From contig NZ_JBNGPA010000024.1 of the NCBI RefSeq assembly GCF_050589845.1, forward strand, positions 1 to 64,000: a DNA stretch of 64,000 nucleotides, written 5' to 3'. The DNA comes from Carboxylicivirga agarovorans (GTDB lineage Bacteria > Bacteroidota > Bacteroidia > Bacteroidales > Marinilabiliaceae). Below the pieces are notes generated by a model that made no database searches, was not told where the DNA came from, and saw only the letters and a program-made list of their open reading frames with translations. The first letter of the stretch is position 1; the number at the start of each line of letters is the position of its first letter. Positions 25,658 to 35,152 of this stretch are shown piece by piece. A program made the position numbers and the translations under genes.

Positions 25658-26479
25658 TTAATTCTGCACCATTTGACATGTTTCTGAGCACCAAGGGAAT
25701 GATCCTGTTGATCCATCCTCACATACATAGTCAAACTGAATAAAGTCGATCAGGCGGTTTTCCAAATCAAATACTCCAATCAGATCAGTGCTTAAAAACC
25801 AGGCACCGCGATCATCCCAGCCATTGTCTAACTTAGTTCCCTCTGGCACTACAAATTTGATACTTTCAGGGTTGGTTTCAATGACTTTACCGGTCATATC
25901 CAAACCATTGCCCCAGAAATTATTCATGGTCATATCCTCACCGTTATCAGAAGCAGTCATAGATGCGTCTCTTGACCAGCCATCAGCAAGAAATGTGTAT
26001 GCGCCTTCCCACAATGAAAGGTTTAACAGACGTGGCTTGATCGTGATGGTTGACGCGGTACTACTGTTACGGGCGTCACCATTAATAGTCGTGATCTTCA
26101 AAACCACATCCAAGGGATCTGTACTGGTAAAAGCTTCTGTATCAAATTCAATTGGTACCTCCAACAGGTTAATACCTGCCGGCATAAGTAATGCTTTTTC
26201 GCTAAGAGTAAAATGAACGTTTTCAACTGCGGTAGTATTAGCCTCGTCCACTTCGATATTAACGGTTACATCGCTTGAAAGCGCTTGTCCAAACAACCTT
26301 AGGTTAATGGTTGGAATCTCAACAACTGAACCTTCCTTGATTATTTTAACTGTACTTTGATCTTTCTCCCACATTACCACAGGTTTCTCCTGGTCCATAT
26401 CAAGCAGACCATCTACCTCACAGGCAACGAACAATGGAAGAATAAAAAGTAGGTATATATATTTTTTAAATGTCTTCAT
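25658..26479 (-). CDS. SusE/F-position lipoprotein of the second SusCD locus
   Basis: The 273-residue protein begins with a lipoprotein signal (LPLFVACEVD). Residues about 30-150 look like an Ig/Calx-beta-type domain (VVEIPTINLRLFGQALSSDVTVNIEV, PLDVVLKITTIN), common in lipoproteins encoded after susD. The C-terminal part (LWEGAYTFLADGW to the end) is probably a separate beta domain and finishes with a cysteine-rich tail (CEDGSTGSFPWCSETC), unusual for this position. I cannot name the family with certainty. It is the last gene of the sigma-fecR-susC-susD operon and probably a surface-exposed binding protein. Confidence 0.75.
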   Translation of the reverse strand: MKTFKKYIYLLFILPLFVACEVDGLLDMDQEKPVVMWEKDQSTVKIIKEGSVVEIPTINLRLFGQALSSDVTVNIEVDEANTTAVENVHFTLSEKALLMPAGINLLEVPIEFDTEAFTSTDPLDVVLKITTINGDARNSSTASTITIKPRLLNLSLWEGAYTFLADGWSRDASMTASDNGEDMTMNNFWGNGLDMTGKVIETNPESIKFVVPEGTKLDNGWDDRGAWFLSTDLIGVFDLENRLIDFIQFDYVCEDGSTGSFPWCSETCQMVQN

Positions 26480-26528
26480 AGTTTAACTTTTTAAGGAGCC
26501 ACATGACGTGACTCCAATTGATTATTTC

Positions 26529-28031
26529 TTATAAAGCTCCATTTGAATTGGTTTCTGATTCAGGAACCGGGAAGAAAGCATGCGCGTCCAGTTTAAAATT
26601 GCCGGCACCAGGCTTACCACTGTTTTGCATTTTATCTTCAAGTACAGAATTTCCCCAACGTCGTAAATCAAAGAAACGATGCCCCTCGAATGCCAATTCC
26701 ACAGCACGCTCATGCATAATGCGGTTACGCATCTCCTCCTGGCTAAGACCTGAAGGAAGAGCGGGCATGTCAGCACGTTGACGAACTTCATCAATGAATG
26801 GCTTGGCAGCACTAGCTGAACCTGATTCATTTAAAGCCTCAGCATACATCAGTAAAACATCAGCATAACGCATAAGAGGTATGTTTTGAGATGAGTACCA
26901 TGCGGCATTATCACTTTCGGGAATATTACTTAATGTAAATTTGCGGAATATTGCTCGTTCAGAACCAGTACCAAATACATCTTCAAAACTTTCTCCGAAA
27001 ACATCAACATCAGGATCATCAAAGAATAATGTCGCATATAATCTTGAATCGTATTTGCCGGTAGTAGCGATCATACCTTCCGATTTAAACTCTGTAACAA
27101 GGTTTTGAGTAGCTTCAATATTACCCCATCCACCAGTTTCAGGTGCTGAAGCGAATTTCCCGCTCACATGGCCGATATGACGACCATTAACGCGAACTGA
27201 AGAGTATTGTATTTCAAAAACCGATTCCTTGTTGTTCTCATTGGAACCATCAAAATTACTCATGAAGTTGTCAACCAAAGCATATTCTCCTCCAACACCA
27301 TCTTCAACTATCTTTTTAAATTCGGCAGCTGCTTCTCCAAATTTACCCTGGTGTAACAATGCTTTTCCTAAAAATCCGATTGCTGCGCCTTTTGTAGCAC
27401 GGCCAAGGTTAGATTTTTCGTGAACTACCGGTAATCCCATTGCCGCATCGCTAAAATCCTGCTCAATAAGTGCCCATACAGCCTCACGCTCGCTCAGGCT
27501 TTTTTCCAGTTCTTCTTCACTGGTAGGCGCCGCCTCCTGAAGAATCACCTTATCCCAGTTATTTAACAATCGGAAGTGTAACAAGCCTCTTAGAAATTTT
27601 GCTTCAGCAACGATTTGCTCACGTTCTTCCGGTTTAATTTTATCGTCGGTCATGGCACCAACTTTTTCAATCACCTGATTGGCATGATTCAATCCACGAT
27701 ACGCATCTTCCCAGTATATGGTCGAACGAGAATTACCAGCTGTATTGGTAAAGGTTGAAATGGCTGTCCAGTCTGCGTAACGGTCAGGGCCTGGCATACA
27801 CATATCTGAACGGAAATGCTCAACCACAAAATTTACTTCCGTCACATCCCAACGGTCTGATGCACCTATCTGTGCATATACAGTTGCTAACGCGCCTTCT
27901 GCATCTGTAACATTTCTGTAAAATGCTTCAACAGTTAACTGATCATCGGGTGTTGTTGTAAGGAAATCATCCTCACAGCCCCAAGTGAATGGCATTAGTG
28001 CTAATAAGCTATATATAATATATTTCTTCAT
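26529..28031 (-). CDS. susD: SusD/RagB-family lipoprotein of the second locus
   Basis: This is a 500-residue SusD homologue with a lipoprotein signal (LMPFTWGCEDD) and the motif FLTTTPDDQLTVEAFYRNVTDAE typical of RagB-type members. Further blocks are AEAKFLRGLLHFRLLNNWDKV, RATKGAAIGFLGKALLHQGKF, LMRYADVLLMYAEALNES, IDEVRQRADMPAL and MHERAVELAFEGHRFFDLRRWG. It pairs with the SusC at 28051-31488, 19 bases upstream. No carbohydrate-active enzyme is encoded nearby, so the ligand may be a glycan degraded elsewhere or a peptide, as known for RagAB. Confidence 0.94.
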   Translation of the reverse strand: MKKYIIYSLLALMPFTWGCEDDFLTTTPDDQLTVEAFYRNVTDAEGALATVYAQIGASDRWDVTEVNFVVEHFRSDMCMPGPDRYADWTAISTFTNTAGNSRSTIYWEDAYRGLNHANQVIEKVGAMTDDKIKPEEREQIVAEAKFLRGLLHFRLLNNWDKVILQEAAPTSEEELEKSLSEREAVWALIEQDFSDAAMGLPVVHEKSNLGRATKGAAIGFLGKALLHQGKFGEAAAEFKKIVEDGVGGEYALVDNFMSNFDGSNENNKESVFEIQYSSVRVNGRHIGHVSGKFASAPETGGWGNIEATQNLVTEFKSEGMIATTGKYDSRLYATLFFDDPDVDVFGESFEDVFGTGSERAIFRKFTLSNIPESDNAAWYSSQNIPLMRYADVLLMYAEALNESGSASAAKPFIDEVRQRADMPALPSGLSQEEMRNRIMHERAVELAFEGHRFFDLRRWGNSVLEDKMQNSGKPGAGNFKLDAHAFFPVPESETNSNGAL

Positions 28032-28050
28032 TGTTTTATTCTTTTGGGGA

Positions 28051-31000
28051 TTAGAAACTCATTTGAACGCCAACGATATACATCTTAGATATCGGGTATA
28101 AAGCTGTATCTAGTCCTGGACTCCACACATCTCCTCTTCCGATTTCCGGATCCTGACCAGAATAATCGGTAAAAGTGAACAGGTTCTGTCCGCTTACATA
28201 AACTCTTGCTTTGTTGATCTTGATACGCTGTGTAAGATTCTCAGGTAAAGTATAACCTAATTGAATGTTCTTAATTCTCATGAAATCACCATTCTCAAGG
28301 AAACGCGTTGATTCGCGGCTGTTTCGACTTGGGTCGCCATATACAGCTCTTGGAATGTTCGTATTCCTGTTTTCAGGTGTCCATGAATTTAACGTTGATG
28401 CAAACATATTACGGTTTGTTCGCATTGATTCATAGTAGTAACGGTTACCGTTATAGATCTTATGCCCACCAGCACCATGCATTAATATTGACAAATCAAA
28501 TGACTTATATGAAGCATCAATACTAAAACTGTAATTGTACTTAGGTATACCAACTCCGCTAAATACCTTATCATCATCATCAATGGTACCATTATCATTT
28601 GTATCCTTAAAACGGATGTCACCAGGCTGGGCATCAGGCTGTATCACTGTACCTTCACTGTTAGTGTGTGCCAATACTTCTTCAGGAGTCTGGAAAATAC
28701 CATCTACTTTATACAACCAGTACGAACCAAGCGCATAACCAACTTTAGTTTGATGTGCATAATGCTCTCCGTAGTTTAATGAAGCGCCCGGGATACTTTC
28801 ATCCACCGTACCCATTTTTGTTACTTCATTTTTCGTTGTACTCAAGGAACCGAATAATGAATAATTGAATTCTCCGATATTGTTCTGGTAGTTTAACTCA
28901 AGTTCAACACCACTATTTTCCATCTCACCAAAGTTTACAGTTGGTGTTCTTAGTCCGGCTGATGGAGGAATAGGCTTGGCAACCAACATATCAGAGGTTG
29001 TATTGTCATAATAGTTAAGTGCACCTGTCAATTTGTTATTGAAAAATCCAAAATCAACACCAATGTTCATGGTAGCAGTTTTCTCCCAACGATACTCTCT
29101 GTTTTCAAGGTCTCTTGAGATAGTACCTGTCCAAACCGTTTCACCTGATCCTTGTGAATAGGATCCGAACTCGGAAGTATAGCTACTCATTAAAGGCAGG
29201 TACCTGTATAAACTTAAACTACCTTCGTTACCTAAGATACCATAACTTGCTCTTAACTTAAGATTACTAAGGAAATCCTGTCCCTGCAGGAATCCTTCTT
29301 CTGACATGCGCCATCCCAGTGCTACAGAAGGGAAAGTACCATAGCGGGAATCAGGACCGAACTTAGAAGAACCGTCGCGTCGAATAGTTGCCTGAATTAA
29401 GTATCGGTCGTTATATGAATAGTTGATACGACCAACGATAGAAGCACGTGTATATTCAGTTCTTGTGCCTCCCACATCTTTGGTACCGTCCATGCCGGCA
29501 TCCAGGGTATTAAAGTACTCATCAAGGAAACCTGTAGGCTCTTCATCTTTAATCAAAACTGCGCCGTCGCCATCATCGTTTAATTCAGCACTGTAAACAT
29601 CTTTTACACCAGTTATGCTGGCAGAAACATAATCAGTCGTGGCCTTTTTTGTGATATAACCGGCCATTAATCCAATTTTGTGCTTACCAATGGTTTTGTC
29701 GTAGGTTAAGATATTATTGATGTTAATTTCGCGCCAATTATAGCGTCTCTCCCATACTGTTGGGTAAAATACCTCTTGCTTATCGTTGATATTGTATGAT
29801 GGATTATGTGAGAAGTTATGGCGGTTGCTATTATTCAAACCGGCTTCAAAACGGAAGTTCAATCCTTCAATAATATCGAAGGTTAAGTAGCCGTTGGCTG
29901 TTAAATATTCATCGCGGTACTGGCTGTCAATAAAATACTCCTGTCCAACAGGGTTATTATTGGCGGGCATACCTAATACTTCAGTATCGGGGTAACCAAA
30001 ACCATCCTCACGGGAATCGTCATAAACAGGAACCATTGGTAATATCTCATAGGTTTCTTTAATGCTTAATGAGCGATTATCCTGATCTGTTTCATTATAA
30101 CTGATGTTGATACCACCACTCAGCCATTCACCAGAAAAATCAACTTTTGAACGAAGGTTTGCTTTCTGAAAGTTGGTACCAATGATAGTACCTTCCTGAT
30201 CTAACCAGCCTGCTGAAACATAATACTGAACATTTTCTGTTCCACCTCTGAAGTTAACATTGTATTCCTGCATTGGAGCTTCGCGGAAAACAGCTCCTAA
30301 CCAGTCAGTATCATAGTAATAAGGCTCTGATAAATATTTTGGCTTAGCTTCGTCGGGATTATTGTCATACATCATGTTGGCAATTTTCATGTATTGTTCC
30401 GAATTAGCCATATTCAATTCAGAAGTCTGAACCTGGTTCGCCCATTTTGCAGAGACATCAACGCTCATCTTACCTTCTTTACCTTTTTTGGTTGTAATTA
30501 AGATAACACCATTGGCTGCTTCCGTACCATAAATAGCAGCTGCTGCACCATCTTTCAACACTTCAATTGATTCGATATCGGCCGGGTTAAGCATATAAAG
30601 GCTACCTGGTACATTATCAATAATAACCAATGGATCATTATCATTTAAAGTACTGGCTCCACGAATTTTAATATCCATTCCGGCGCCAGGACCACCACCA
30701 ATGGCGGTGATACTAACACCTGCCATACGTCCCTGAAGGGCTTCAGCCGGGTTAGAAACCGCTACCTTGGTTAGCTTATCACTCTTAACACTTGCTACAG
30801 CACCTGTCAGGTCACTTTTCTTTTGAACACCATAACCCACGGCAATCACTTCATTCAAGCCAATTGACTCTTCTACCAGCGTTATATCTATTTGAGTACG
30901 ACCGCTTACCGCAATCGTTTGCGTTTGGAAGCCAATAAAAGAGTACACAATATTTTTACCCGAACCTTCGATCGTCAGTTCATATTCACCATCAATGTTA

Positions 31001-31488
31001 GTAATCGTACCTTTTGTTGTACCTTCAATAAAAACATTCACGCCGGGCAAAGGCTCACCGTCAACACCTATCACCTTCCCCTTAACTGTTATCGAAACAT
31101 CCTGCTGAACAGAACGTGTCGTATTTTCCTCCAGAATTATAATGATCTTATCATTTATTTTATAGGTCAATCCTGTTCCTTCAAGCGCCTTATCAAGCAC
31201 ATCGACAAGCTCTCCCCCCTGATAGCCTTGTGCGATTTCTTTATCTAAGTTAACCTGGTCGTCCTGATAAAAAATGGTGTATGCAGATTGCTTTTCTATT
31301 TCGTTAAAAACGTGTTGCAGAGTGTTTTGTCCACGCTTCAGGTTTAGTTTCACATTCTGCGAGTAGCTTGACGCAGAAATCTGAACCATTCCGAAAATCA
31401 TTAAAACTATTGTCAGTTTCATAATCTTCCAAAATTTAGTGTTTAGACATGATGCACTATACCTCATGCCATTCAATTTTTTTTTCAT
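28051..31488 (-). CDS. susC: SusC/RagA-family TonB-dependent transporter with STN signalling domain
   Basis: This 1145-residue SusC has an N-terminal signal (MKLTIVLMIFGMVQISASSYSQ after a 22-residue extension typical of this subfamily). It then has an STN domain (about residues 50-120, LKRGQNTLQHVFNEIEKQS to YKINDKIIIIL), a CarboxypepD_reg-like domain (GKVIGVDGEPLPGVNVFIEG), a plug (ALQGRMAGVSITAIGGGPGAG, EVLKDGAAAAIYGTEAANG) and the barrel ending MYIVGVQMSF. The STN domain contacts a FecR-type anti-sigma factor in the periplasm, and a fecR and an ECF sigma gene lie just upstream. Substrate binding therefore probably induces its own operon. Confidence 0.95.
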   Translation of the reverse strand: MKKKLNGMRYSASCLNTKFWKIMKLTIVLMIFGMVQISASSYSQNVKLNLKRGQNTLQHVFNEIEKQSAYTIFYQDDQVNLDKEIAQGYQGGELVDVLDKALEGTGLTYKINDKIIIILEENTTRSVQQDVSITVKGKVIGVDGEPLPGVNVFIEGTTKGTITNIDGEYELTIEGSGKNIVYSFIGFQTQTIAVSGRTQIDITLVEESIGLNEVIAVGYGVQKKSDLTGAVASVKSDKLTKVAVSNPAEALQGRMAGVSITAIGGGPGAGMDIKIRGASTLNDNDPLVIIDNVPGSLYMLNPADIESIEVLKDGAAAAIYGTEAANGVILITTKKGKEGKMSVDVSAKWANQVQTSELNMANSEQYMKIANMMYDNNPDEAKPKYLSEPYYYDTDWLGAVFREAPMQEYNVNFRGGTENVQYYVSAGWLDQEGTIIGTNFQKANLRSKVDFSGEWLSGGINISYNETDQDNRSLSIKETYEILPMVPVYDDSREDGFGYPDTEVLGMPANNNPVGQEYFIDSQYRDEYLTANGYLTFDIIEGLNFRFEAGLNNSNRHNFSHNPSYNINDKQEVFYPTVWERRYNWREININNILTYDKTIGKHKIGLMAGYITKKATTDYVSASITGVKDVYSAELNDDGDGAVLIKDEEPTGFLDEYFNTLDAGMDGTKDVGGTRTEYTRASIVGRINYSYNDRYLIQATIRRDGSSKFGPDSRYGTFPSVALGWRMSEEGFLQGQDFLSNLKLRASYGILGNEGSLSLYRYLPLMSSYTSEFGSYSQGSGETVWTGTISRDLENREYRWEKTATMNIGVDFGFFNNKLTGALNYYDNTTSDMLVAKPIPPSAGLRTPTVNFGEMENSGVELELNYQNNIGEFNYSLFGSLSTTKNEVTKMGTVDESIPGASLNYGEHYAHQTKVGYALGSYWLYKVDGIFQTPEEVLAHTNSEGTVIQPDAQPGDIRFKDTNDNGTIDDDDKVFSGVGIPKYNYSFSIDASYKSFDLSILMHGAGGHKIYNGNRYYYESMRTNRNMFASTLNSWTPENRNTNIPRAVYGDPSRNSRESTRFLENGDFMRIKNIQLGYTLPENLTQRIKINKARVYVSGQNLFTFTDYSGQDPEIGRGDVWSPGLDTALYPISKMYIVGVQMSF

Positions 31489-31499
31489 ACTTTTGAATG

Positions 31500-31580
31500 A
31501 TTTACTTTTAAACTTGTTTTAAAAATTGTCTGACCGGAGTGATGTTGCCGCATCTTTCCGGTCGTTTTGTTTTATCCCTA
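31500..31580 (-). terminator. Hairpin between fecR and susC
   Basis: GACCGG...CCGGTC (31531-31562) can pair with a loop of about 20 bases, followed on the minus strand by a T-rich stretch. It may reduce read-through from fecR into susC, which is common where the sigma factor drives susC from its own promoter. The stem is short, so confidence is limited. Confidence 0.35.
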
Positions 31581-31589
31581 TCTCATAGG

Positions 31590-32576
31590 CTAGTCTGTTA
31601 TAAGAGTTATATATATTTTATCATTATCTGATCTGTAATCGATTGGTGTCGTCATCTTTATAACATCCAACACTTGCCATATTGTTTCGTTATTTCTGAA
31701 TTTCCCTGTGAAAGATAAGTCCCGAACTTCGTCACTAAGTATTATGATATCAACATCATACCAACGTTCCAGACGAGTTATCAAGTCATCAAAGCTTGTA
31801 TTTCTGAAATTGAATCCACGTTGTGTCCAGTTCGTTTCAAAATCTACATCGGCCTGATCAACATTCATCTGACCATCTGCATAAATTGCTTTTTGACCAG
31901 GTTTTAAGATGATACCCTTCGTGTGGTCAGTTCCTTTTTTATTTAAGGATACACTTCCTTCCACCAGGGTTGTTTCAATTCTGTTCGTTTCAGGGTAAGC
32001 CATTACATTGAACTCTGTACCAAGGACACGTACTTCAATTTCGCCGACAGATACGATAAAGGGATGTTCTTTATCGTGGTGGACCGAAAAATAAGCTTCT
32101 CCTTTCAAAGTAACATTACGTGCTTCCTTATAAAATACCGATGGATAAACAAGTTCTGATCCTGCATTAAGCTTAACCAATGTACCATCAGATAACTTAA
32201 CTGATGACTGTGAGCCATTGGGAACAGTAAATGTTACATAACTAAGCTGGTCGTTGCCTGATTGTGGTAATTTAAAAATGCTGTATGTGGCAAATACTGC
32301 CAACAGCGCAACAGCTGCTATTTTGGCTACTTCAAGCGCCCATACCGGAATTACCTTTCTACTCTTGAGCTGAGGCTTTAATTTTTGCCACGCCTGCTTT
32401 TGGGAAGGCATGTCTGCTATAGCCGAAGCATCCCATACATCCTTGAATTCAAAATATAATTGTTTATTCTCACCCGACTTGTCAATCCACTCTCTGAGGG
32501 TGGTCAACTCCTCTTCTGTAGCTGTTTTGTCCAGACTACGGATGATCAGTGCTTCTATATCGTTTAAATCTTTCAT
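31590..32576 (-). CDS. FecR-family anti-sigma factor
   Basis: The 328-residue protein has a short cytosolic N-terminus (LDKTATEEELTTLREWID), a transmembrane helix at about 78-98 (VAKIAAVALLAVFATYSIF), the FecR domain (TVPNGSQSSVKLSDGTLVKLNAGSELVYP, GEAYFSV, VLGTEFNVMAY, LVEGSVSLN) and a C-terminal STN-like DUF4974 domain (FRNTSFDDLITRLERWYDVDI). It should hold the ECF sigma factor inactive until the SusC STN domain signals substrate. It is 78 bases downstream of the sigma gene on the same strand. Confidence 0.93.
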   Translation of the reverse strand: MKDLNDIEALIIRSLDKTATEEELTTLREWIDKSGENKQLYFEFKDVWDASAIADMPSQKQAWQKLKPQLKSRKVIPVWALEVAKIAAVALLAVFATYSIFKLPQSGNDQLSYVTFTVPNGSQSSVKLSDGTLVKLNAGSELVYPSVFYKEARNVTLKGEAYFSVHHDKEHPFIVSVGEIEVRVLGTEFNVMAYPETNRIETTLVEGSVSLNKKGTDHTKGIILKPGQKAIYADGQMNVDQADVDFETNWTQRGFNFRNTSFDDLITRLERWYDVDIIILSDEVRDLSFTGKFRNNETIWQVLDVIKMTTPIDYRSDNDKIYITLITD

Positions 32577-32654
32577 TTGTCGCTCTTGTATATGGATGAC
32601 AAGTGAAAAGTTAAAACTACGTCAATTAATATGAAAAAAAATTAAAGAAAAGTT

Positions 32655-33182
32655 TCAGGCACGTCCCACTAACTCTTTTAATTTATTGATACACCTATAT
32701 ATACGAGTCTCAATCGTTCTTGGAGGAACATGTAATTTATGTGCAATTTCCATCGTTTTTAAGCCCTGAAAACGACTGAGATCAATTACTTCATAACAGC
32801 CCTTTGGTAATTCTTTGAGCATATCCCTTAACAGCTTTATTTTCTCTTGCTGTAAAAGGCTTTTTTCTTCCTTATAGTAATCCAACTCCATCTCCATCAA
32901 TTCGGTATAGATTGAATTATGATGTTGTGAATGGACTTTTAATTGTTCAATATGATTGAGTGAAAGATTATAAATACTCTTATATAAATAAGCCTTTACT
33001 GATACAGTGACCAAAAGTTTATCACGCACCTCCCACAGTTTTACAAATGCCTCTTGTACAATATCTGATGCCACATCGGAGCGATACACAAATTTCATTG
33101 CGTATCGCACCATGTCATCAAAATGTGTTTTGAAGAAATGTTCAAACTCTTTTGCAGACTTAATATTGACTGTTTGCGACAT
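32655..33182 (-). CDS. ECF-type RNA polymerase sigma factor
   Basis: The start is put at 33182 (MSQTVNIKSAKEFEHFF), seven bases after the upstream transporter's stop; the ATG at 33206 would lie inside that gene. The product is about 175 residues with region 2 (FVYRSDVASDIVQEAFVKLWEVRDKL) and region 4 (LPKGCYEVIDLSRFQGLKTMEIAHKLHVPPRTIETRIYRCINKL). It belongs to the Bacteroidota sigma/FecR group that controls SusCD operons. Target promoters likely include the one for susC at 31488. Confidence 0.92.
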   Translation of the reverse strand: MSQTVNIKSAKEFEHFFKTHFDDMVRYAMKFVYRSDVASDIVQEAFVKLWEVRDKLLVTVSVKAYLYKSIYNLSLNHIEQLKVHSQHHNSIYTELMEMELDYYKEEKSLLQQEKIKLLRDMLKELPKGCYEVIDLSRFQGLKTMEIAHKLHVPPRTIETRIYRCINKLKELVGRA

Positions 33183-33189
33183 GCTTACA

Positions 33190-34965
33190 TTAATCCTTTG
33201 GTACACTTTTCTCTTCAGGGAAACGCTCTCTGTATTCTTTCCAGAACAGTTTCACATCACCTTTCATTTCTTTATGAAGGAATAATAAACCAAATAAGTT
33301 TGGAATGGTCATCAAAGCAATGGTAATACCTGATAAAGTCCAGATAATTGTTGTATCAACAAATGAAGCAACAAAGAAACCGATTACATACACCACATGG
33401 TACCACACAACGTACTTTGATCCCCACAAATAAGTAATGGCTCTGTCTCCGTAGTAAGACCATGAAATAGCTGTTGAGAATGCAAAAAGCAATAATCCAA
33501 TTGAAACAATGTATTGTCCCCAGTGCCCGAACCAGCTTTTGGTGAAAGCAACTGCCGTAAGCGGGGCACTATGAATAAGTGACTGCCCTTCAATGATAAT
33601 TTTATTATTACCGGAATGACTGAACTGGGATTTAATACGCTCAAGCAACCCGATCTCTTCATCTTTTATAATAATGCTACCATCAACAACATCAATACTT
33701 CCGTTATATAATTCTTTTCCTTGTTTTACTGTAACGTTTTCGGCCAGGGAACGTGCATGTATTAAACGCACAGGAGTACTGATTTTTCCATCTTTCACAC
33801 CCATGGTACCGGTAAATAACGGTAAGGTTTCTTCCCCACTAATATGTTTTGAAAGCTCTGTTTTACCTTCATCTGTCTGATCAGTAATTGCAATGCTATT
33901 CACGACCTGTAAGTCGGCCAGTTGAAAGCGGTTATCCAGTTTCTCACTCCACACTCCTGATGACAAAAGAACAAAGCCTGTAAGTGTACAAATTATAATG
34001 GTATCGATAAAAGGTTCCAGTAGTGCAACCAAACCTTCAGATACAGGTTCATGAGCCTTGGCAGCAGCGTGAGCAATAGGGGCGGATCCCTGTCCGGCTT
34101 CATTGGAAAACAGCCCACGATTCACACCTCTGTTAAAAGCAAATGCAATACTGGCTCCCAGGAATCCTCCTGTAGCAGATGAACCGGTAAAAATATCGCC
34201 AACCACTGCCTGCAGTGAAGGCCATATATTTTCGTAATTGAAAAGAATAACTGCCATTGCACCAACGAAGTAAATAGCTGCCATTGCAGGTACAAGACGC
34301 GAGGTTACTTTAGCAATACGTTTAATACCACCAATAATGACAAAACCAAGTAAAATAGCCAGTACCAAACCGGTCACCATGTGAGGTACGCCAAAGGTTG
34401 AAAACAATGAATTTGAAATACTGTTAATCTGAGGTAAACTACCCGTCCCAAACGAAGAAAGAACGGTTGCTACAGCAAAGATGGCTGCTATCCAGTACCC
34501 GGTTTTAATAGTTTTGCCTGATGACGTTGTAATATTAAGGCGCTTACGCATGAAATACATAGGACCACCTGCAATACTGCCATCTTCAGCTTTCTCACGA
34601 TATTTATGAGACAAGGTAACTTCAACAAATTTTGTTGTCATACCAAACATAGCGGTAACAAGCATCCAGAATAAGGCAGCAGGTCCACCAAGGTGCACAG
34701 CAAAAGCAACTCCCGCGATATTACCAGTACCAACGGTACCAGACAAGGCCGTCGTCAGAGCCTGAAAATGGGAAGTATCACCCTCGTCATCTTCCTTATC
34801 AAATTTACCTCTTACAATTCTCAGAGCATATTTAAAATATCTGACCTGAGGAAACTTAAGGTATATAGTAAAAAATATACCGGTGCCAAGTAGTAATAAA
34901 ACAAACCAAAGATGGCTACCTATATAAGAGTCGATTAATAGCAAAAAGTCGTTTAATGCCTGCAT
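33190..34965 (-). CDS. Alanine/glycine:cation symporter family (AGCS) with large loop insertion
   Basis: This inner-membrane amino-acid carrier uses sodium or protons. I prefer the ATG at 34965 (MQALNDFLLLIDSYIG), leaving about 591 residues. AGCS motifs are clear: ALSGTVGTGNIAGVAFAVHLGGPAALFWM, FVEVTLSHKYRE, GGPMYFM, NRGLFSNEAGQGSAPIAHAAA and LLFAFSTAISWSYYGDRA. Between SSGVWS and LTAVAFTKSWFG there is an extra segment of about 130 residues where usual members have about ten; it is hydrophilic and probably folds as a beta-rich loop domain. The gene ends seven bases before the ECF sigma start, so it may be co-transcribed with the SusCD system, which is unusual. Confidence 0.9.
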   Translation of the reverse strand: MQALNDFLLLIDSYIGSHLWFVLLLLGTGIFFTIYLKFPQVRYFKYALRIVRGKFDKEDDEGDTSHFQALTTALSGTVGTGNIAGVAFAVHLGGPAALFWMLVTAMFGMTTKFVEVTLSHKYREKAEDGSIAGGPMYFMRKRLNITTSSGKTIKTGYWIAAIFAVATVLSSFGTGSLPQINSISNSLFSTFGVPHMVTGLVLAILLGFVIIGGIKRIAKVTSRLVPAMAAIYFVGAMAVILFNYENIWPSLQAVVGDIFTGSSATGGFLGASIAFAFNRGVNRGLFSNEAGQGSAPIAHAAAKAHEPVSEGLVALLEPFIDTIIICTLTGFVLLSSGVWSEKLDNRFQLADLQVVNSIAITDQTDEGKTELSKHISGEETLPLFTGTMGVKDGKISTPVRLIHARSLAENVTVKQGKELYNGSIDVVDGSIIIKDEEIGLLERIKSQFSHSGNNKIIIEGQSLIHSAPLTAVAFTKSWFGHWGQYIVSIGLLLFAFSTAISWSYYGDRAITYLWGSKYVVWYHVVYVIGFFVASFVDTTIIWTLSGITIALMTIPNLFGLLFLHKEMKGDVKLFWKEYRERFPEEKSVPKD

Positions 34966-35152
34966 AGATTTATGGTTAATTATTCTGTGTTTGTAGATTT
35001 TCAACAACAAATATTGGTTTTGACTGCGATATAACCAAATTTTTAAGGGGTATAACGCTTAAAAAACAATTATTCCTGCAAGCAACAGAAGCATAATATC
35101 TTTATTGCCAGAATGGAAAAATGACTTATTTTTGTTTATCTAACTATTAACT

